This document shows, in pieces, positions 34,029 through 42,376 of a stretch of DNA of 64,000 nucleotides. Within the stretch, counting starts at the first letter, position 1. Every line of letters starts with the position of its first letter. The stretch covers positions 186,001 to 250,000 of the forward strand of contig NZ_CP042412.1 of the NCBI RefSeq assembly GCF_007954505.1. Reading direction: 5' to 3'. The position numbers and the translations under genes were made by a program. The notes beneath the pieces were generated by a model. It ran no database searches and was not told the DNA's origin. It saw only the letters and a program-made list of their open reading frames with translations. Source of the DNA: Microbacterium sp. CBA3102. Its GTDB lineage: Bacteria; Actinomycetota; Actinomycetes; Actinomycetales; Microbacteriaceae.

Positions 34029-35423
34029 TCAGTCTCCGGACGCCCTCTCCGGGCCCAGCAGGGCATCGGCCTTCGCGCTGAAGAACCGCGTCGCCCACAT
34101 CAGGATCGCTCCGAGGAACGCGAAGACACCGAGCGACACCACTCCCCACGCGCCGCTGTCCGTCGGGATCGACTCGTTGACGGCGGTGCGCATGATCGGC
34201 GCGACGAACCCTCCGAGGTTGCCCAACGAGTTGATCAGACCGATACCCGCCGCAGCGGCCGCTCCGGTGAGGAACGACGTCGGGAACGACCAGGTGATCG
34301 GACCCGTCGACAGGAACGCCGCGACGGCCACGGTGATCGCGACGATACCGAGCAGGCCCTGCCCGTTCGCGCCGGCCCAGGCCGAGACGAGGATCGCCAG
34401 TCCTGTGATCAGGAAGAACAGCGCACCCCAGGTCCGGCGACGCCGCAACGTCGTGGCGTGCTTGCCGACGTAGTAGCAGGCGAACAGGCCGCAGGCCCAC
34501 GGGATGGCGGAGACGAGGCCGACCTGCCACCCGACGGATTCCCCGATCAGGCTCGAGACCTGCTGCGGCAGGTAGAAGGTCGTGCCGTAGACGGCGATCT
34601 GCAGGCAGAAGTAGATGGTGGTGAAGTACCACACCTTCCCGCTGATCAGCGCGGCCCCGATACCGCGCGGACCGTCCTGTTCCTTGACGGCGTCCTCATG
34701 CGCCATGACCTCCTTGAGCGCGCGCTTCTCGTCGTCATCGAGGAACTTCGCCTTCTGCGGGGAGTCGACGAGGAAGGAGAACGCGGCGATTCCGGCGAGT
34801 ACCGCGAGCGCGCCCTCGACGAAGAACATCACCTGCCACCCGGCCCACGGGGTGAACTGGTCACCGAAGCTGATCAGTCCGCCCGAGAGCGGCGCGCCGA
34901 GCATCTGCGAGAAGGGCTGAGCGAGGTAGAACAGCGCGAACATCTGCACGCGACGCTTGTTCGGGAACCACTGCGACAGGAACATGATCACGCCGGGGAA
35001 CAGGCCGGCCTCGGTCACGCCGAGGAGGAAGCGCAGGATGATGAACATCGGCTCACCGTTGACGAAGGCGAACGCGGCGGCGACGATGCCCCAGGTGATT
35101 GCGATGCGGGCGAGCCAGAAGCGCGCTCCGAACTTGTCCAGCAGCAGGTTCGAGGGGATCTCGAACAGCGCGTACCCGATGAAGAAGATGCCCGCACCGA
35201 GGGCGTAGGCACCGGCGGTGATGCCGCGGTCGACCTCGAGCGCAGCCTCCGCGAAACCGACGTTCGTGCGATCGAGGAACGCGACGAAGTAGAGGATGAT
35301 CAGCATCGGCATCAGCCGGAAAGTGGCCTTCTTGATGCCGCTGGCGAGATGCGGACTGGACAGCAGATCCGACGCGACGTCGGCGTCTGCCCGTGTCGTG
35401 GGACCGGACGGGATGGGTGACAT
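34029..35423 (-). CDS. MFS transporter, ACS (anion:cation symporter) type; likely sugar-acid importer
   Basis: 464 residues, 12 helices. FLDRTNVGFAEAAL in helix 1 is the ACS-family signature shared with tartrate, galactonate and hydroxyphenylacetate permeases, so an organic or sugar acid imported with H+ is likely. Last gene of operon A (TIM barrel, dehydrogenase, SDR, small peptide, transporter), all on one strand with gaps under 45 bp. ATG 35423 has AAAGGAG upstream. Confidence 0.9.
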   Translation of the reverse strand: MSPIPSGPTTRADADVASDLLSSPHLASGIKKATFRLMPMLIILYFVAFLDRTNVGFAEAALEVDRGITAGAYALGAGIFFIGYALFEIPSNLLLDKFGARFWLARIAITWGIVAAAFAFVNGEPMFIILRFLLGVTEAGLFPGVIMFLSQWFPNKRRVQMFALFYLAQPFSQMLGAPLSGGLISFGDQFTPWAGWQVMFFVEGALAVLAGIAAFSFLVDSPQKAKFLDDDEKRALKEVMAHEDAVKEQDGPRGIGAALISGKVWYFTTIYFCLQIAVYGTTFYLPQQVSSLIGESVGWQVGLVSAIPWACGLFACYYVGKHATTLRRRRTWGALFFLITGLAILVSAWAGANGQGLLGIVAITVAVAAFLSTGPITWSFPTSFLTGAAAAAGIGLINSLGNLGGFVAPIMRTAVNESIPTDSGAWGVVSLGVFAFLGAILMWATRFFSAKADALLGPERASGD

Positions 35424-35464
35424 GTGGACTCTCCTTTGAGTGCTTCTCACGAGGGACGGTGGGC

Positions 35465-35566
35465 TCAGGCGCCCAGTGCCGGGATGATCAGGAAGAGGCC
35501 GACGGCCACGCAGATCACGCCGAGCGCGAGAAAGGCGATGCGGCCCCGGGACCAGGTGCGGTTCAT
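35465..35566 (-). CDS. 33-residue single-helix membrane peptide in operon A
   Basis: Small gene absent from standard length cut-offs. MNRTWSRGR basic start, then one membrane helix (about 10-31, ALGVICVAVGLFLIIPALG). GAAGGAGA lies 6 bp before the ATG, and the gene sits between the SDR and the MFS importer with 11 and 41 bp gaps, so it is transcribed with them. It may be a transporter subunit or chaperone, an inference from position only. Coding status is supported by the SD, codon usage and clean frame. Confidence 0.72.
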   Translation of the reverse strand: MNRTWSRGRIAFLALGVICVAVGLFLIIPALGA

Positions 35567-35577
35567 GGTCTTCTCCT

Positions 35578-36348
35578 TCAGTGCATGTAGAGGCCGCCGT
35601 CGACGTTCAGGGTCTGCCCCGTCACGAAACCGGCGTCTTCGCTGATCAGGTAGGCGACCGCCGCGGCGATGTCCGTCGGGGTGCCGATACGGGGAAGCAC
35701 GCCGTCCGCGGCCATCGCGGTCTTCCGCGCCTCGGTCAGGGTGCCGCCCATGATGTCGGTGTCGATGGGGCCGGGCGAGATCACGTTCGCGGTGATGCCG
35801 AGCGGGCCGAGCTCACGGGCGATCGAGCGCATGAGTCCGACGACGCCGGCCTTGGACGCCGAGTACGGGGTCTTCGAGAACGTGCCGCCGCCGCGCTGGG
35901 CGGAGACCGAGGAGATGCCGACGAGCCGGCCGACGCCGTTCTCGGCGAGTGTGCGCGCCACGCGCTGGGTGACCCAGTGCGTCCCTTCGAGGTTGATCCG
36001 CTGCACACGGTGCCACTCCTCGGGTGTGACGTCGAGGTAGGGGACGGGCGACGAGACACCGGCGAAGGTCGCCAGCGCCACGATCTGCGGAAGTGCCCCT
36101 TCGAGGGCATCGACCGCGGCGACGGCCTGGTCGTGGTCCGACACGTCGGCCCCGACTCCGGCGGCGCACACGTGATGGGTCTCGGCGACCTCGGCCGCGG
36201 TGCGTGTGGCGGCCTCCACGTCGAGGTCGATGATGCCCACGTTCCACCCGCGCGCGGCGAGATGGAAGGCGGCCGCACGGCCGATGCCGCGGGGGCTCGC
36301 CGCTCCGGTGAGGATCACCGTGCGTTCTTCGGGGAAGGGGGATGCCAC
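35578..36348 (-). CDS. SDR-family oxidoreductase, operon A
   Basis: 256-residue classical SDR: NAD site TGAASPRGIG (about 15-24), catalytic Ser in GISSVSAQ and Tyr-x-x-x-Lys in PYSASKAG, end motif FVTGQTLNVDGG. Probably oxidises a hydroxyl of the sugar acid or a related polyol. GTG 36348 with AAGGAG upstream; that SD overlaps the stop of the preceding dehydrogenase gene region, 11 bp gap. FabG-like lipid synthesis is unlikely given the operon. Confidence 0.88.
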   Translation of the reverse strand: MASPFPEERTVILTGAASPRGIGRAAAFHLAARGWNVGIIDLDVEAATRTAAEVAETHHVCAAGVGADVSDHDQAVAAVDALEGALPQIVALATFAGVSSPVPYLDVTPEEWHRVQRINLEGTHWVTQRVARTLAENGVGRLVGISSVSAQRGGGTFSKTPYSASKAGVVGLMRSIARELGPLGITANVISPGPIDTDIMGGTLTEARKTAMAADGVLPRIGTPTDIAAAVAYLISEDAGFVTGQTLNVDGGLYMH

Positions 36349-36359
36349 GGCGGACTCCT

Positions 36360-37334
36360 TCAGCTCTGGAGGGGACGGACCGGGGCGGGGCCGAGCTCGT
36401 CGCTCAGCTTCTTCATCGCGACATACGCCTTGTTGCGGTAGGCGACGAGTTCGGGGACGCGATCGGCGGGGACGTCGAGGAATCCTGCGCCGGACTTCGT
36501 TCCGAGCTTCCCTGCCGAGACGAGGTCCTCGAGGATGGCCGGGGTCGCGAACCGCTCCGAGAACTCCGTCTGCAGCGAGGCGTAGCAGAAGGCGTACACG
36601 TCGAGTCCCGCCATGTCGGCGATCGCGAAAGGCCCGAAGAACGGAAGCCGGAAGCCGAAGGTGGTGCGCACGATCGTGTCGATGTCCTCCGGTGTCGCCA
36701 CGCCCTCCTCCACCAGCTGGGTCGCCTCGTGGAAGAGTGCGTACTGCAGGCGGTTGAGTACGAAACCGGTCGCATCCGTGACGCGCGCGGTCTCCTTGCC
36801 GGTGGCGGCGATGATGCCCTCGACGACGGACACCACCGCCTCGTCCGTGCCGGCGTGAGGGATCAGCTCGACTCCGGGGATGAACGGTGCGGGATTGGAG
36901 AAGTGCACACCGAGGAACCGCTCGGGGTTCGTGACGGCCTCCGCCAGACGACCGATCAGGATCGTCGAGGTGTTGCTCCCGATGATCGCCGCGGGGTCGG
37001 CGGCGGCGCTGATGCGGCGCAGCGTCGCGTGCTTGATCTCGATCTTCTCCGGCACCGCTTCCTCGATGAAGTCGGCCCCGGCGACGGCGTCTTCGATCGT
37101 GGCCGCGGTCAGGCGCTCGGCGACGATGGCCGCCGCGTCGACGGGGAAGAGCTCGTCCGCCGCGAATTGCGCCGCCTCGGCGATCAGGCGATCACGATTG
37201 CCGCGGGCGATCTCGATGTCGACGTCGGCGATGCGCACGTCCGCCCCCGACAGCGCGAGCGACTGGGCGATGCCTCCGCCCATGTACCCGCTGCCGACCA
37301 CCGCGTATACGGGACGTCCGTTCTCATTCTTCAT
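36360..37334 (-). CDS. 3-hydroxyacyl-CoA dehydrogenase-family enzyme (L-gulonate 3-dehydrogenase-like), operon A
   Basis: 324 residues: Rossmann VVGSGYMGGGIAQ (about 12-24), SNTSTI and the family signature GVHFSNPAPFIPGVELI with the catalytic His, then the all-helical 3HCDH C-domain. Members of this length that act on sugar acids (lambda-crystallin, L-gulonate 3-dehydrogenase) oxidise the C3 hydroxyl to a beta-keto acid. Sugar-acid oxidation therefore fits better than beta-oxidation, for which no partner genes exist here. ATG 37334 has AAGGAG. Confidence 0.85.
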   Translation of the reverse strand: MKNENGRPVYAVVGSGYMGGGIAQSLALSGADVRIADVDIEIARGNRDRLIAEAAQFAADELFPVDAAAIVAERLTAATIEDAVAGADFIEEAVPEKIEIKHATLRRISAAADPAAIIGSNTSTILIGRLAEAVTNPERFLGVHFSNPAPFIPGVELIPHAGTDEAVVSVVEGIIAATGKETARVTDATGFVLNRLQYALFHEATQLVEEGVATPEDIDTIVRTTFGFRLPFFGPFAIADMAGLDVYAFCYASLQTEFSERFATPAILEDLVSAGKLGTKSGAGFLDVPADRVPELVAYRNKAYVAMKKLSDELGPAPVRPLQS

Positions 37335-37356
37335 GGTTCTCCTTGGTCCTTCTCGT

Positions 37357-38304
37357 TCAGGCGTCGGTCGAGTCCGGCAGCAGCGTTCGGAGGTAGTCAC
37401 GGTTGGAGGCGCAGACACCGAGGCTGTCTCCCCCGTACTGCTCCATGAGGAAGGGCCCGCGGAACCCGACCTCGACCGCGTGCGCGACCATCGCCCGATA
37501 GTTGATGAGGCCGAGCTCGAGGCTGGTCGGCACCGCCGTCTGCCACGTACCGTCGCCGGCCTCGTCACGCATGTAGTTCTTCACGTGCCAGTAGTTCGCG
37601 TACGGCAGGGTCTTCTCGTGCATCTCCCGCCAGTCCTCGATCGGTCGATGCAGGCGCACGAGGTTGCCGATGTCGGGGTTCAGGCCGACGTTGTCGAGCC
37701 CGATCTCCTCGATCAGGCGCACGGCGCTGTCGGCGGTGCCGAGATACGTGTCCTCGTACATCTCGAGCGACATCGGCAGACCGACGGAGCCGGCGTGCTC
37801 GCCGAGTTCGCGCAGCCGGCGCACGGCGAGGGCACGGGTCTCGGCGTCGTCGGGGTCGACGGGTCCCTGGGCCGTCCAGAACCAGAGCGCCGCGCGCTGT
37901 GCTTCGGTGAACGGCTGATGCAGACCCGTCGAGAACACGCGCATGCCGAGCTCGGCCGCCGCATCGATGGCCCGGTGGGCGTAGGCGAGATTCTGCTCGC
38001 CCCTGCCCGGTTGGATCACACTCTGACGCTGCACGTGCACGGAGAGGAGCTCGACCCCGTGGCTGTTCGCGATCGCCGCGAGCTCGGCGCGACGGGTGGG
38101 GCTGAGGTCGGCAGGTCGGATGTGGCTGTCGGCGATCTCGACCGCGGTGAAGCCCAGGCGCGCGATCTGTCGGAACATCGCGTCCCAGCTCTCGCCCGAG
38201 GCGTCATGCAGGCGACTGCCGTCAGCGGCGATCGGCGCGAATCCGTGCATGCACACGGCGATGGGCCAGTTCTCGCGGGTGAGGGGGTGCAGCGATGCGT
38301 TCAT
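37357..38304 (-). CDS. Sugar phosphate isomerase/epimerase-like TIM barrel, operon A
   Basis: 315 residues of the AP-endonuclease-2/xylose-isomerase-like fold. Probable divalent-metal ligands occur in SLEMYED, NPDIGNLVRLH, YWHVKNY and FLMEQYGG (Glu, Asp, His, Glu). In sugar-acid pathways such barrels include isomerases, epimerases and 3-oxo-acid decarboxylases (OiaC of apionate catabolism); I cannot choose between these by eye. It is the first gene of operon A, behind the GntR-type operator at 38346-38360. Confidence 0.85.
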   Translation of the reverse strand: MNASLHPLTRENWPIAVCMHGFAPIAADGSRLHDASGESWDAMFRQIARLGFTAVEIADSHIRPADLSPTRRAELAAIANSHGVELLSVHVQRQSVIQPGRGEQNLAYAHRAIDAAAELGMRVFSTGLHQPFTEAQRAALWFWTAQGPVDPDDAETRALAVRRLRELGEHAGSVGLPMSLEMYEDTYLGTADSAVRLIEEIGLDNVGLNPDIGNLVRLHRPIEDWREMHEKTLPYANYWHVKNYMRDEAGDGTWQTAVPTSLELGLINYRAMVAHAVEVGFRGPFLMEQYGGDSLGVCASNRDYLRTLLPDSTDA

Positions 38305-38345
38305 GACGACTCCGTTGACGTGATGAGTCCGAGCGACTCTTCGTA

Positions 38346-38360
38346 GATCCTATAGGAAAT
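38346..38360. promoter_or_regulatory. GntR operator copy 1
   Basis: GATCCTATAGGAAAT, core TCCTATAGGA a perfect 10-bp palindrome. Identical 15-mer at 42150-42164. On the minus strand it overlaps the -10 box TAGGAT (38347-38352) of operon A. Confidence 0.75.
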
Positions 38361-38374
38361 AGGCATAGAGTCAA
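38347..38374 (-). promoter_or_regulatory. Operon A promoter
   Basis: Minus strand: -35 TTGACT (38369-38374), 16-bp spacer, -10 TAGGAT (38347-38352). The operator covers the -10, so bound regulator would block RNA polymerase. Confidence 0.6.
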
Positions 38375-38416
38375 GCAACGCTTCGCGCGGTCATCCCGGC
38401 GGCGCTCTCCGTGCGT

Positions 38417-39139
38417 TCAGTCCTGCTCGAGATCGAGCGAGCGAGCCCGCACCTGCTCGACATGGTGCTGCATGAGTCGCTCCGGGGCGTCCGCATCGTC
38501 GCTCGCGAAGGCATCGACGATCGCCTCATGCTCGGCGATCGCTTCGCGCACGTCCGTCACCCCATGCAGCATCGACTGGCGCATGCGGTGCAGCTGCGCC
38601 CCCAGCGTCTCGGACATCTCGGTCAGATAGCGATTGCCGCAGTGGGCGAACACGACGCGATGGAAGGCCGCATCGGCCGCGAAGTACGCGGCGGTCAGCT
38701 CGACGTCGGTGGCACCGGCGCGCAGAGCCGTGATCACGCGCTCGCCCATGTGACGATGCGCCTCTTCCGCGACGCGGAGCTCCTCGAGCATCTGCGGGGT
38801 GGCCGGCGTCGCCATGCGAGCGGCGCGCGCTTCGAGCATGATGCGCGCGTCGAAGAGCTCCCGCAACTGCGCGAGACCGAGCGGCGGGGCGACCCGGTAC
38901 CCCTTGAGCGCCTCGCGGGTCACGAGCCCGGTGCGTTCGAGCTGCACCATGGCCTCGCGGACGGGCGTCGGCGACACGTCGAGCTGACGGGCGATCGTGT
39001 CGATCGAGAGCCGCTCCCCCGGGGCCGCTTCTCCGCTCAGCAGCAACCGCAGGATGCGCTCGTACACGTGGTCGCGCAGCCCTCGGCGCTCGATCGTCGC
39101 GTCGAGCCCGTTCAGGCTGCCGTCACGTGCTGTGGCCAT
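38417..39139 (-). CDS. GntR-family (FCD domain) transcriptional regulator
   Basis: 240 residues: winged HTH about 20-85 (LSIDTIARQLDVSPTPVREAMVQLERTGLV) and an all-helical FCD ligand domain about 95-225 with metal-binding His residues (AAFHRVV, AEHEAI, MQHHVEQ). FCD regulators typically sense sugar acids or organic acids and release DNA on binding. Last gene of operon B; both operons carry its presumed operator. ATG 39139 has GAAGAGGGA upstream. Confidence 0.92.
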   Translation of the reverse strand: MATARDGSLNGLDATIERRGLRDHVYERILRLLLSGEAAPGERLSIDTIARQLDVSPTPVREAMVQLERTGLVTREALKGYRVAPPLGLAQLRELFDARIMLEARAARMATPATPQMLEELRVAEEAHRHMGERVITALRAGATDVELTAAYFAADAAFHRVVFAHCGNRYLTEMSETLGAQLHRMRQSMLHGVTDVREAIAEHEAIVDAFASDDADAPERLMQHHVEQVRARSLDLEQD

Positions 39140-39169
39140 CGTCCCTCTTCCGGATCAGGGGGACGCAGC

Positions 39170-39910
39170 TCACCGAGTCAGCGCGTCCACTTCATCGAGG
39201 ATGTCACGAACTGCGGCCGGATCGTGCGCGAATCGGCCGAGGAAGAGCCCATCGACACTCTCGGCGATGCCGCTCAGCAGCCCCGGTCCCGCGCTTCCTC
39301 CGTAGATCACCTTCGCCCCGCGCGCACCGCTCCCGAATTGCGTGCGCAGTCGCCCGCACACCCCGCGGATGTGCGCAGGATCGGCGGGTTCCGGGGCGCC
39401 GATCGCCCACACGGGCTCGTAGGCGATGACGATCTCGCCGCCCACATCTGCAGCATCCGCCGCCTCGAGAGCCGAGCGAACCTGGCGGATGCACACCTGC
39501 GCGGCACCGTCGGCATCCACGCGCTCCGCCTCACCGACGCAGATGATCGGGATGAGCACGTGGCGCAGAGCCGCCCGGACCTTAGCGGCGATCACCTCTT
39601 CCGTGTCACCGAAGAGACGGCGCCTCTCGGCATGCCCCACCTCGACGAACCGGCAGCCCAGCTCCGCGAGGACCTCCGCCGACACCTCCCCCGTGAAAGG
39701 GCCGCGGTCCTCGGCGGCCACATCCTGCGCACCGACCAGGAGCCGCCCGCCGTGCGCGATGCTGGCCGGGATCGAGGGATACTGCGGGAGCACGAAGGCC
39801 GTGACGGCGTCCCGCGCCGGATGGGCGTCGAGCAGCTCCTCCACCGCGGACACCCACTCCCGCGTCCGCGCATGGGAGAAGTACATCTTCAGGCTCGCCC
39901 CGATCAGCAT
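39170..39910 (-). CDS. TPI-like isomerase (candidate tetrulose-phosphate isomerase), operon B
   Basis: 246-residue TIM barrel. The catalytic Glu is in AYEPVWAIG and the phosphate loop in YGGSAGPG, but the N-terminal Lys motif reads GASLKMYF instead of GNWKMN and the catalytic-His motif GHAERR instead of GHSERR. These changes mark the TPI-like L-erythrulose-1-phosphate isomerases (LerI/EryH) of tetritol and erythrulose catabolism. A housekeeping TPI role is less likely. 13 bp downstream of the RpiB gene. Confidence 0.85.
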   Translation of the reverse strand: MLIGASLKMYFSHARTREWVSAVEELLDAHPARDAVTAFVLPQYPSIPASIAHGGRLLVGAQDVAAEDRGPFTGEVSAEVLAELGCRFVEVGHAERRRLFGDTEEVIAAKVRAALRHVLIPIICVGEAERVDADGAAQVCIRQVRSALEAADAADVGGEIVIAYEPVWAIGAPEPADPAHIRGVCGRLRTQFGSGARGAKVIYGGSAGPGLLSGIAESVDGLFLGRFAHDPAAVRDILDEVDALTR

Positions 39911-39923
39911 GCGGGGCCCGCGT

Positions 39924-40379
39924 TCAGCATCCTTCGTACGCGCGGATCTCGCGCACCTTCGCCGCCGAGGCGCTCTCCGGATCGAACGTGTAGGTCAGCC
40001 ACTCCGCCGCCAGGCGACGCGCGAGCTCCACCCCGATCACGCGCTGTCCCATGCACAGCACCTGCGCATCGTTGGAGAGGACGGATCTCTCGACGCTGAA
40101 CGAGTCGTGTGCGGTGACCGCGCGGATGCCCGCCACCTTGTTGGCGGCGATCGCGACGCCCAGACCGGTCCCGCAGATGAGGATCGCTCGATCCGCTTCT
40201 CCCGCAGCGACCTTCTCCGCAGCGGTCGTGGCGATCGCCGGGTAGTGCGTGTGACCGTCGGCGTCCACCCCCACATCCACCACCTCCGTGACCTGCGGAT
40301 TGGCCAGCAGGTCGGCTTTGATGCGCTCCTTGTAGACGTGTCCGGCGTCGTCCGAACCGATGACGAGACGAAGTGTCAT
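39924..40379 (-). CDS. RpiB-like isomerase (candidate D-erythrulose-4-phosphate isomerase), operon B
   Basis: 151 residues of the RpiB/LacAB family: [14 protein letters not shown]-terminus, [12 protein letters not shown] phosphate/anion loop, and a ligand HTH-like Cys region (ILICGTGLG) present. With the kinase and TPI-like protein it matches the RpiB homologues that convert D-erythrulose 4-phosphate to D-erythrose 4-phosphate. Start: ATG 40379 with AAGGGG 9 bp upstream is preferred over ATG 40388, which would overlap the kinase gene. Confidence 0.85.
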   Translation of the reverse strand: MTLRLVIGSDDAGHVYKERIKADLLANPQVTEVVDVGVDADGHTHYPAIATTAAEKVAAGEADRAILICGTGLGVAIAANKVAGIRAVTAHDSFSVERSVLSNDAQVLCMGQRVIGVELARRLAAEWLTYTFDPESASAAKVREIRAYEGC

Positions 40380-40380
40380 G

Positions 40381-42105
40381 TCAGTCATCCCCTTCCAGGA
40401 TGTGGTGCACGGTGTGCGTGATGAGCGCGAACGAGATCGCGCCGGGGTCCGGGGTGCCCAGGCTCCTGTCCCCGTGCGAGCGGGCACGGCCGAGGCGGGC
40501 GGTGAGCGTCGCGGTGGCCTGCGCGGCGACGCTCGCGGTCTCCGCGGCATCCGCCCACGCCACCGTGAGATCGTCGCCGGCGGAGAGGCGGGCGCGGAGC
40601 CGGTCCGCGAACGGGACGATCGCATCGATCATCGTCTTGTCGCCCACCGTCGCCTTGCCGTAGGACATGACGGCTTCCTTCATCCGCACGATCCCGCCGC
40701 CGACCGCCGCGGCGTCGACCACCGCGTCATCACCGAGCGCCGTGCCGAGGGCACCGAGCATCTCGCCCCAGATGGCCCCCGACGTGCCGCCGCCCTGGTC
40801 GGCCCAGGCGTCGCCGGCACGGTGCAGCGCCGTACGCGCTCCCGCCCCGGCAGCGATGGCCGTCGCCGCAGCGGCGGATGCTGCTCTACTCCCCCGCTGC
40901 ATCCCGATGCCGTGGTCGCCATCGCCGGCGATGCGGTCCAGGCGACCGAGTTCTTCGGCCTGGGCGTGCAACATGTGCGCGATGTCATCGAGCGCTCGTC
41001 CGATCGTGGCGGCGGCGCGACGGGAGGCCTCGCTGGCCGGGCCGATGACGACCTCGTCTTCCGGGGCGAGGAGCACCGAGTCGCGAGCGATGCGACCGCC
41101 GACCGCGCCCCGGCGATACGCGGGAGTGTCGCAGGGCACGTGCCAGAGGCGCTCGAGCTCCTCGTCGAGCCAGAGGAGCGTGAGCGAGACTCCCGCCATG
41201 TCGAAGCTGGTGCAGAACTCCCCCACCTCCGGCGAGACCACGGTGAGTCCTGCCTCGGAGAGCAGCCGGTCCACAGCGGCGTAGACCACGTAGAGCTCCT
41301 CGTACTTCACGCTTCCGAGACCGTTGAGGATCGGGACGACCCTGGCGCCGGCGACGTCGACGCCGTCCGGAACCTCGGCGAGGAGCGACGACACGAACAG
41401 CTCGGCCAGGCCGGTCGCCGTCGGCACGTCCACCTCGTCGATGCCCGGCTCGCCATGGATGCCCAGACCGACCGCCATGCGCCCCTCGGGGACCGTGAAC
41501 AGCGGTTCCTCGGCGCCCGGCAGTGTGCAGCCGCTGAAGGCGACACCCAGCGATCGGGTGCGCTCGTTGGCGAGGACGGCCACGCGCTCGACATCATCGA
41601 GCGACATCCCTTCCTCGGCCGCGCCGCCCGCGATCTTGAAGACGACCAGATCCCCGGCGATGCCCCGCCGATTCCGATGCTCCGACGCCGGGGCACTGGA
41701 GATGTCGTCGGTGACGGTGACCGTCCGGCAGTCGATCCCCGCTGCACGGAGCCGCTCCTGCGCTCGCGAGAAGTGGAGCACGTCGCCCGCGTAGTTGCCG
41801 TAGCTGAGGAGGACTCCGCGCCCCTCGTGGGCAGCCGTGGCGACCGCGTGCACCTGGTGCGCGGACGGCGAGGCGAACAGATTGCCCATGACGGCCCCGT
41901 GCGCGAGGCCGGGACCGACCAGACCGGCGAAGGCGGGATAGTGCCCGCTCCCGCCGCCGATCACCACCGCGACGGTCGGGTCGGCACCCCGGGTCGAGCG
42001 GACGACACCGCCGCTCACAGGACGCACCCAGCGACTCGAGGCGGCGACGAAGCCGACGGCGGAATCTGCGGCGAAATCGTCGGGCTGATCGAACAAACGC
42101 GTCAT
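40381..42105 (-). CDS. DAK-type kinase (dihydroxyacetone/erythrulose kinase), operon B
   Basis: 574 residues. DAK1 domain first: [10 protein letters not shown] and GLGIHGEPG, whose His forms a hemiaminal with the ketose; DAK2 ATP domain after ~370 with GDGDHG, the magnesium motif. Single-chain ATP-using kinase like fungal and C. freundii DhaK and the erythrulose kinases DerK/LerK of mycobacteria. The isomerase neighbours favour a four-carbon ketose over dihydroxyacetone. GAGGAG precedes ATG 42105. Confidence 0.9.
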   Translation of the reverse strand: MTRLFDQPDDFAADSAVGFVAASSRWVRPVSGGVVRSTRGADPTVAVVIGGGSGHYPAFAGLVGPGLAHGAVMGNLFASPSAHQVHAVATAAHEGRGVLLSYGNYAGDVLHFSRAQERLRAAGIDCRTVTVTDDISSAPASEHRNRRGIAGDLVVFKIAGGAAEEGMSLDDVERVAVLANERTRSLGVAFSGCTLPGAEEPLFTVPEGRMAVGLGIHGEPGIDEVDVPTATGLAELFVSSLLAEVPDGVDVAGARVVPILNGLGSVKYEELYVVYAAVDRLLSEAGLTVVSPEVGEFCTSFDMAGVSLTLLWLDEELERLWHVPCDTPAYRRGAVGGRIARDSVLLAPEDEVVIGPASEASRRAAATIGRALDDIAHMLHAQAEELGRLDRIAGDGDHGIGMQRGSRAASAAAATAIAAGAGARTALHRAGDAWADQGGGTSGAIWGEMLGALGTALGDDAVVDAAAVGGGIVRMKEAVMSYGKATVGDKTMIDAIVPFADRLRARLSAGDDLTVAWADAAETASVAAQATATLTARLGRARSHGDRSLGTPDPGAISFALITHTVHHILEGDD

Positions 42106-42149
42106 TGCGGTCTCCTCTGCGGAACAGATGCGGGCTAGATCTTTTCGTC

Positions 42150-42164
42150 GATCCTATAGGAAAT
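42150..42164. promoter_or_regulatory. GntR operator copy 2 and operon B -10 region
   Basis: GATCCTATAGGAAAT, the same 15-mer as 38346-38360. On the minus strand it contains -10 TAGGAT (42151-42156); a plausible weak -35 (GACTTC) lies 17 bp upstream. 45 bp before the kinase start. Confidence 0.75.
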
Positions 42165-42212
42165 GGGATGACAGAAGTCTTCAACTTGCGCAGAGATCGA
42201 AGCGGGCACACG

Positions 42213-42290
42213 CGAGACCCCGCCTGCGCGCCGAAGCCCCCTGCTAGTGACGCGGACAGGACGGGGTCTCGGTGCGCAGGCGGGGTCTCG
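42213..42290. repeat. Perfect 17-bp inverted repeat with 44-bp loop
   Basis: CGAGACCCCGCCTGCGC (42213-42229) pairs with its exact complement at 42274-42290. CGGGGTCTCGG is also directly repeated (42262-42272, 42281-42291). Lies in the 42166-42376 gap, which holds no gene. Confidence 0.85.
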
Positions 42291-42298
42291 GCGCGGGA

Positions 42299-42375
42299 GT
42301 GCCGGGCGCGGGAGTGCCGGGCGCGGGGGTGCCGGGCGCGGGGGCTGGCGGGCGCGAAGGGTGCCGGGCGCGGGT
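42299..42375. repeat. Tandem 15-bp repeat, about five units
   Basis: Unit GTGCCGGGCGCGGGA/G: near-exact copies at 42299-42313, 42314-42328 and 42329-42343, a degenerate one at 42344-42358, and another at 42361-42375. It ends one base before the Nudix stop. Confidence 0.85.
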
Positions 42376-42376
42376 G

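Noticed and set aside
31306..34632. 1108-codon open frame on the minus strand
   Set aside because: Spans antisense and out-of-frame parts of four good genes.
36360..37334. Fatty-acid beta-oxidation enzyme
   Set aside because: No hydratase, thiolase or acyl-CoA dehydrogenase nearby; single-domain length and context fit sugar-acid dehydrogenases.
39170..39910. Glycolytic triosephosphate isomerase
   Set aside because: Changed Lys and His motifs and operon context favour a TPI-like sugar-phosphate isomerase.
42299..42375. Tandem units as a CRISPR array
   Set aside because: Units are contiguous 15-mers without spacers; no cas genes nearby.
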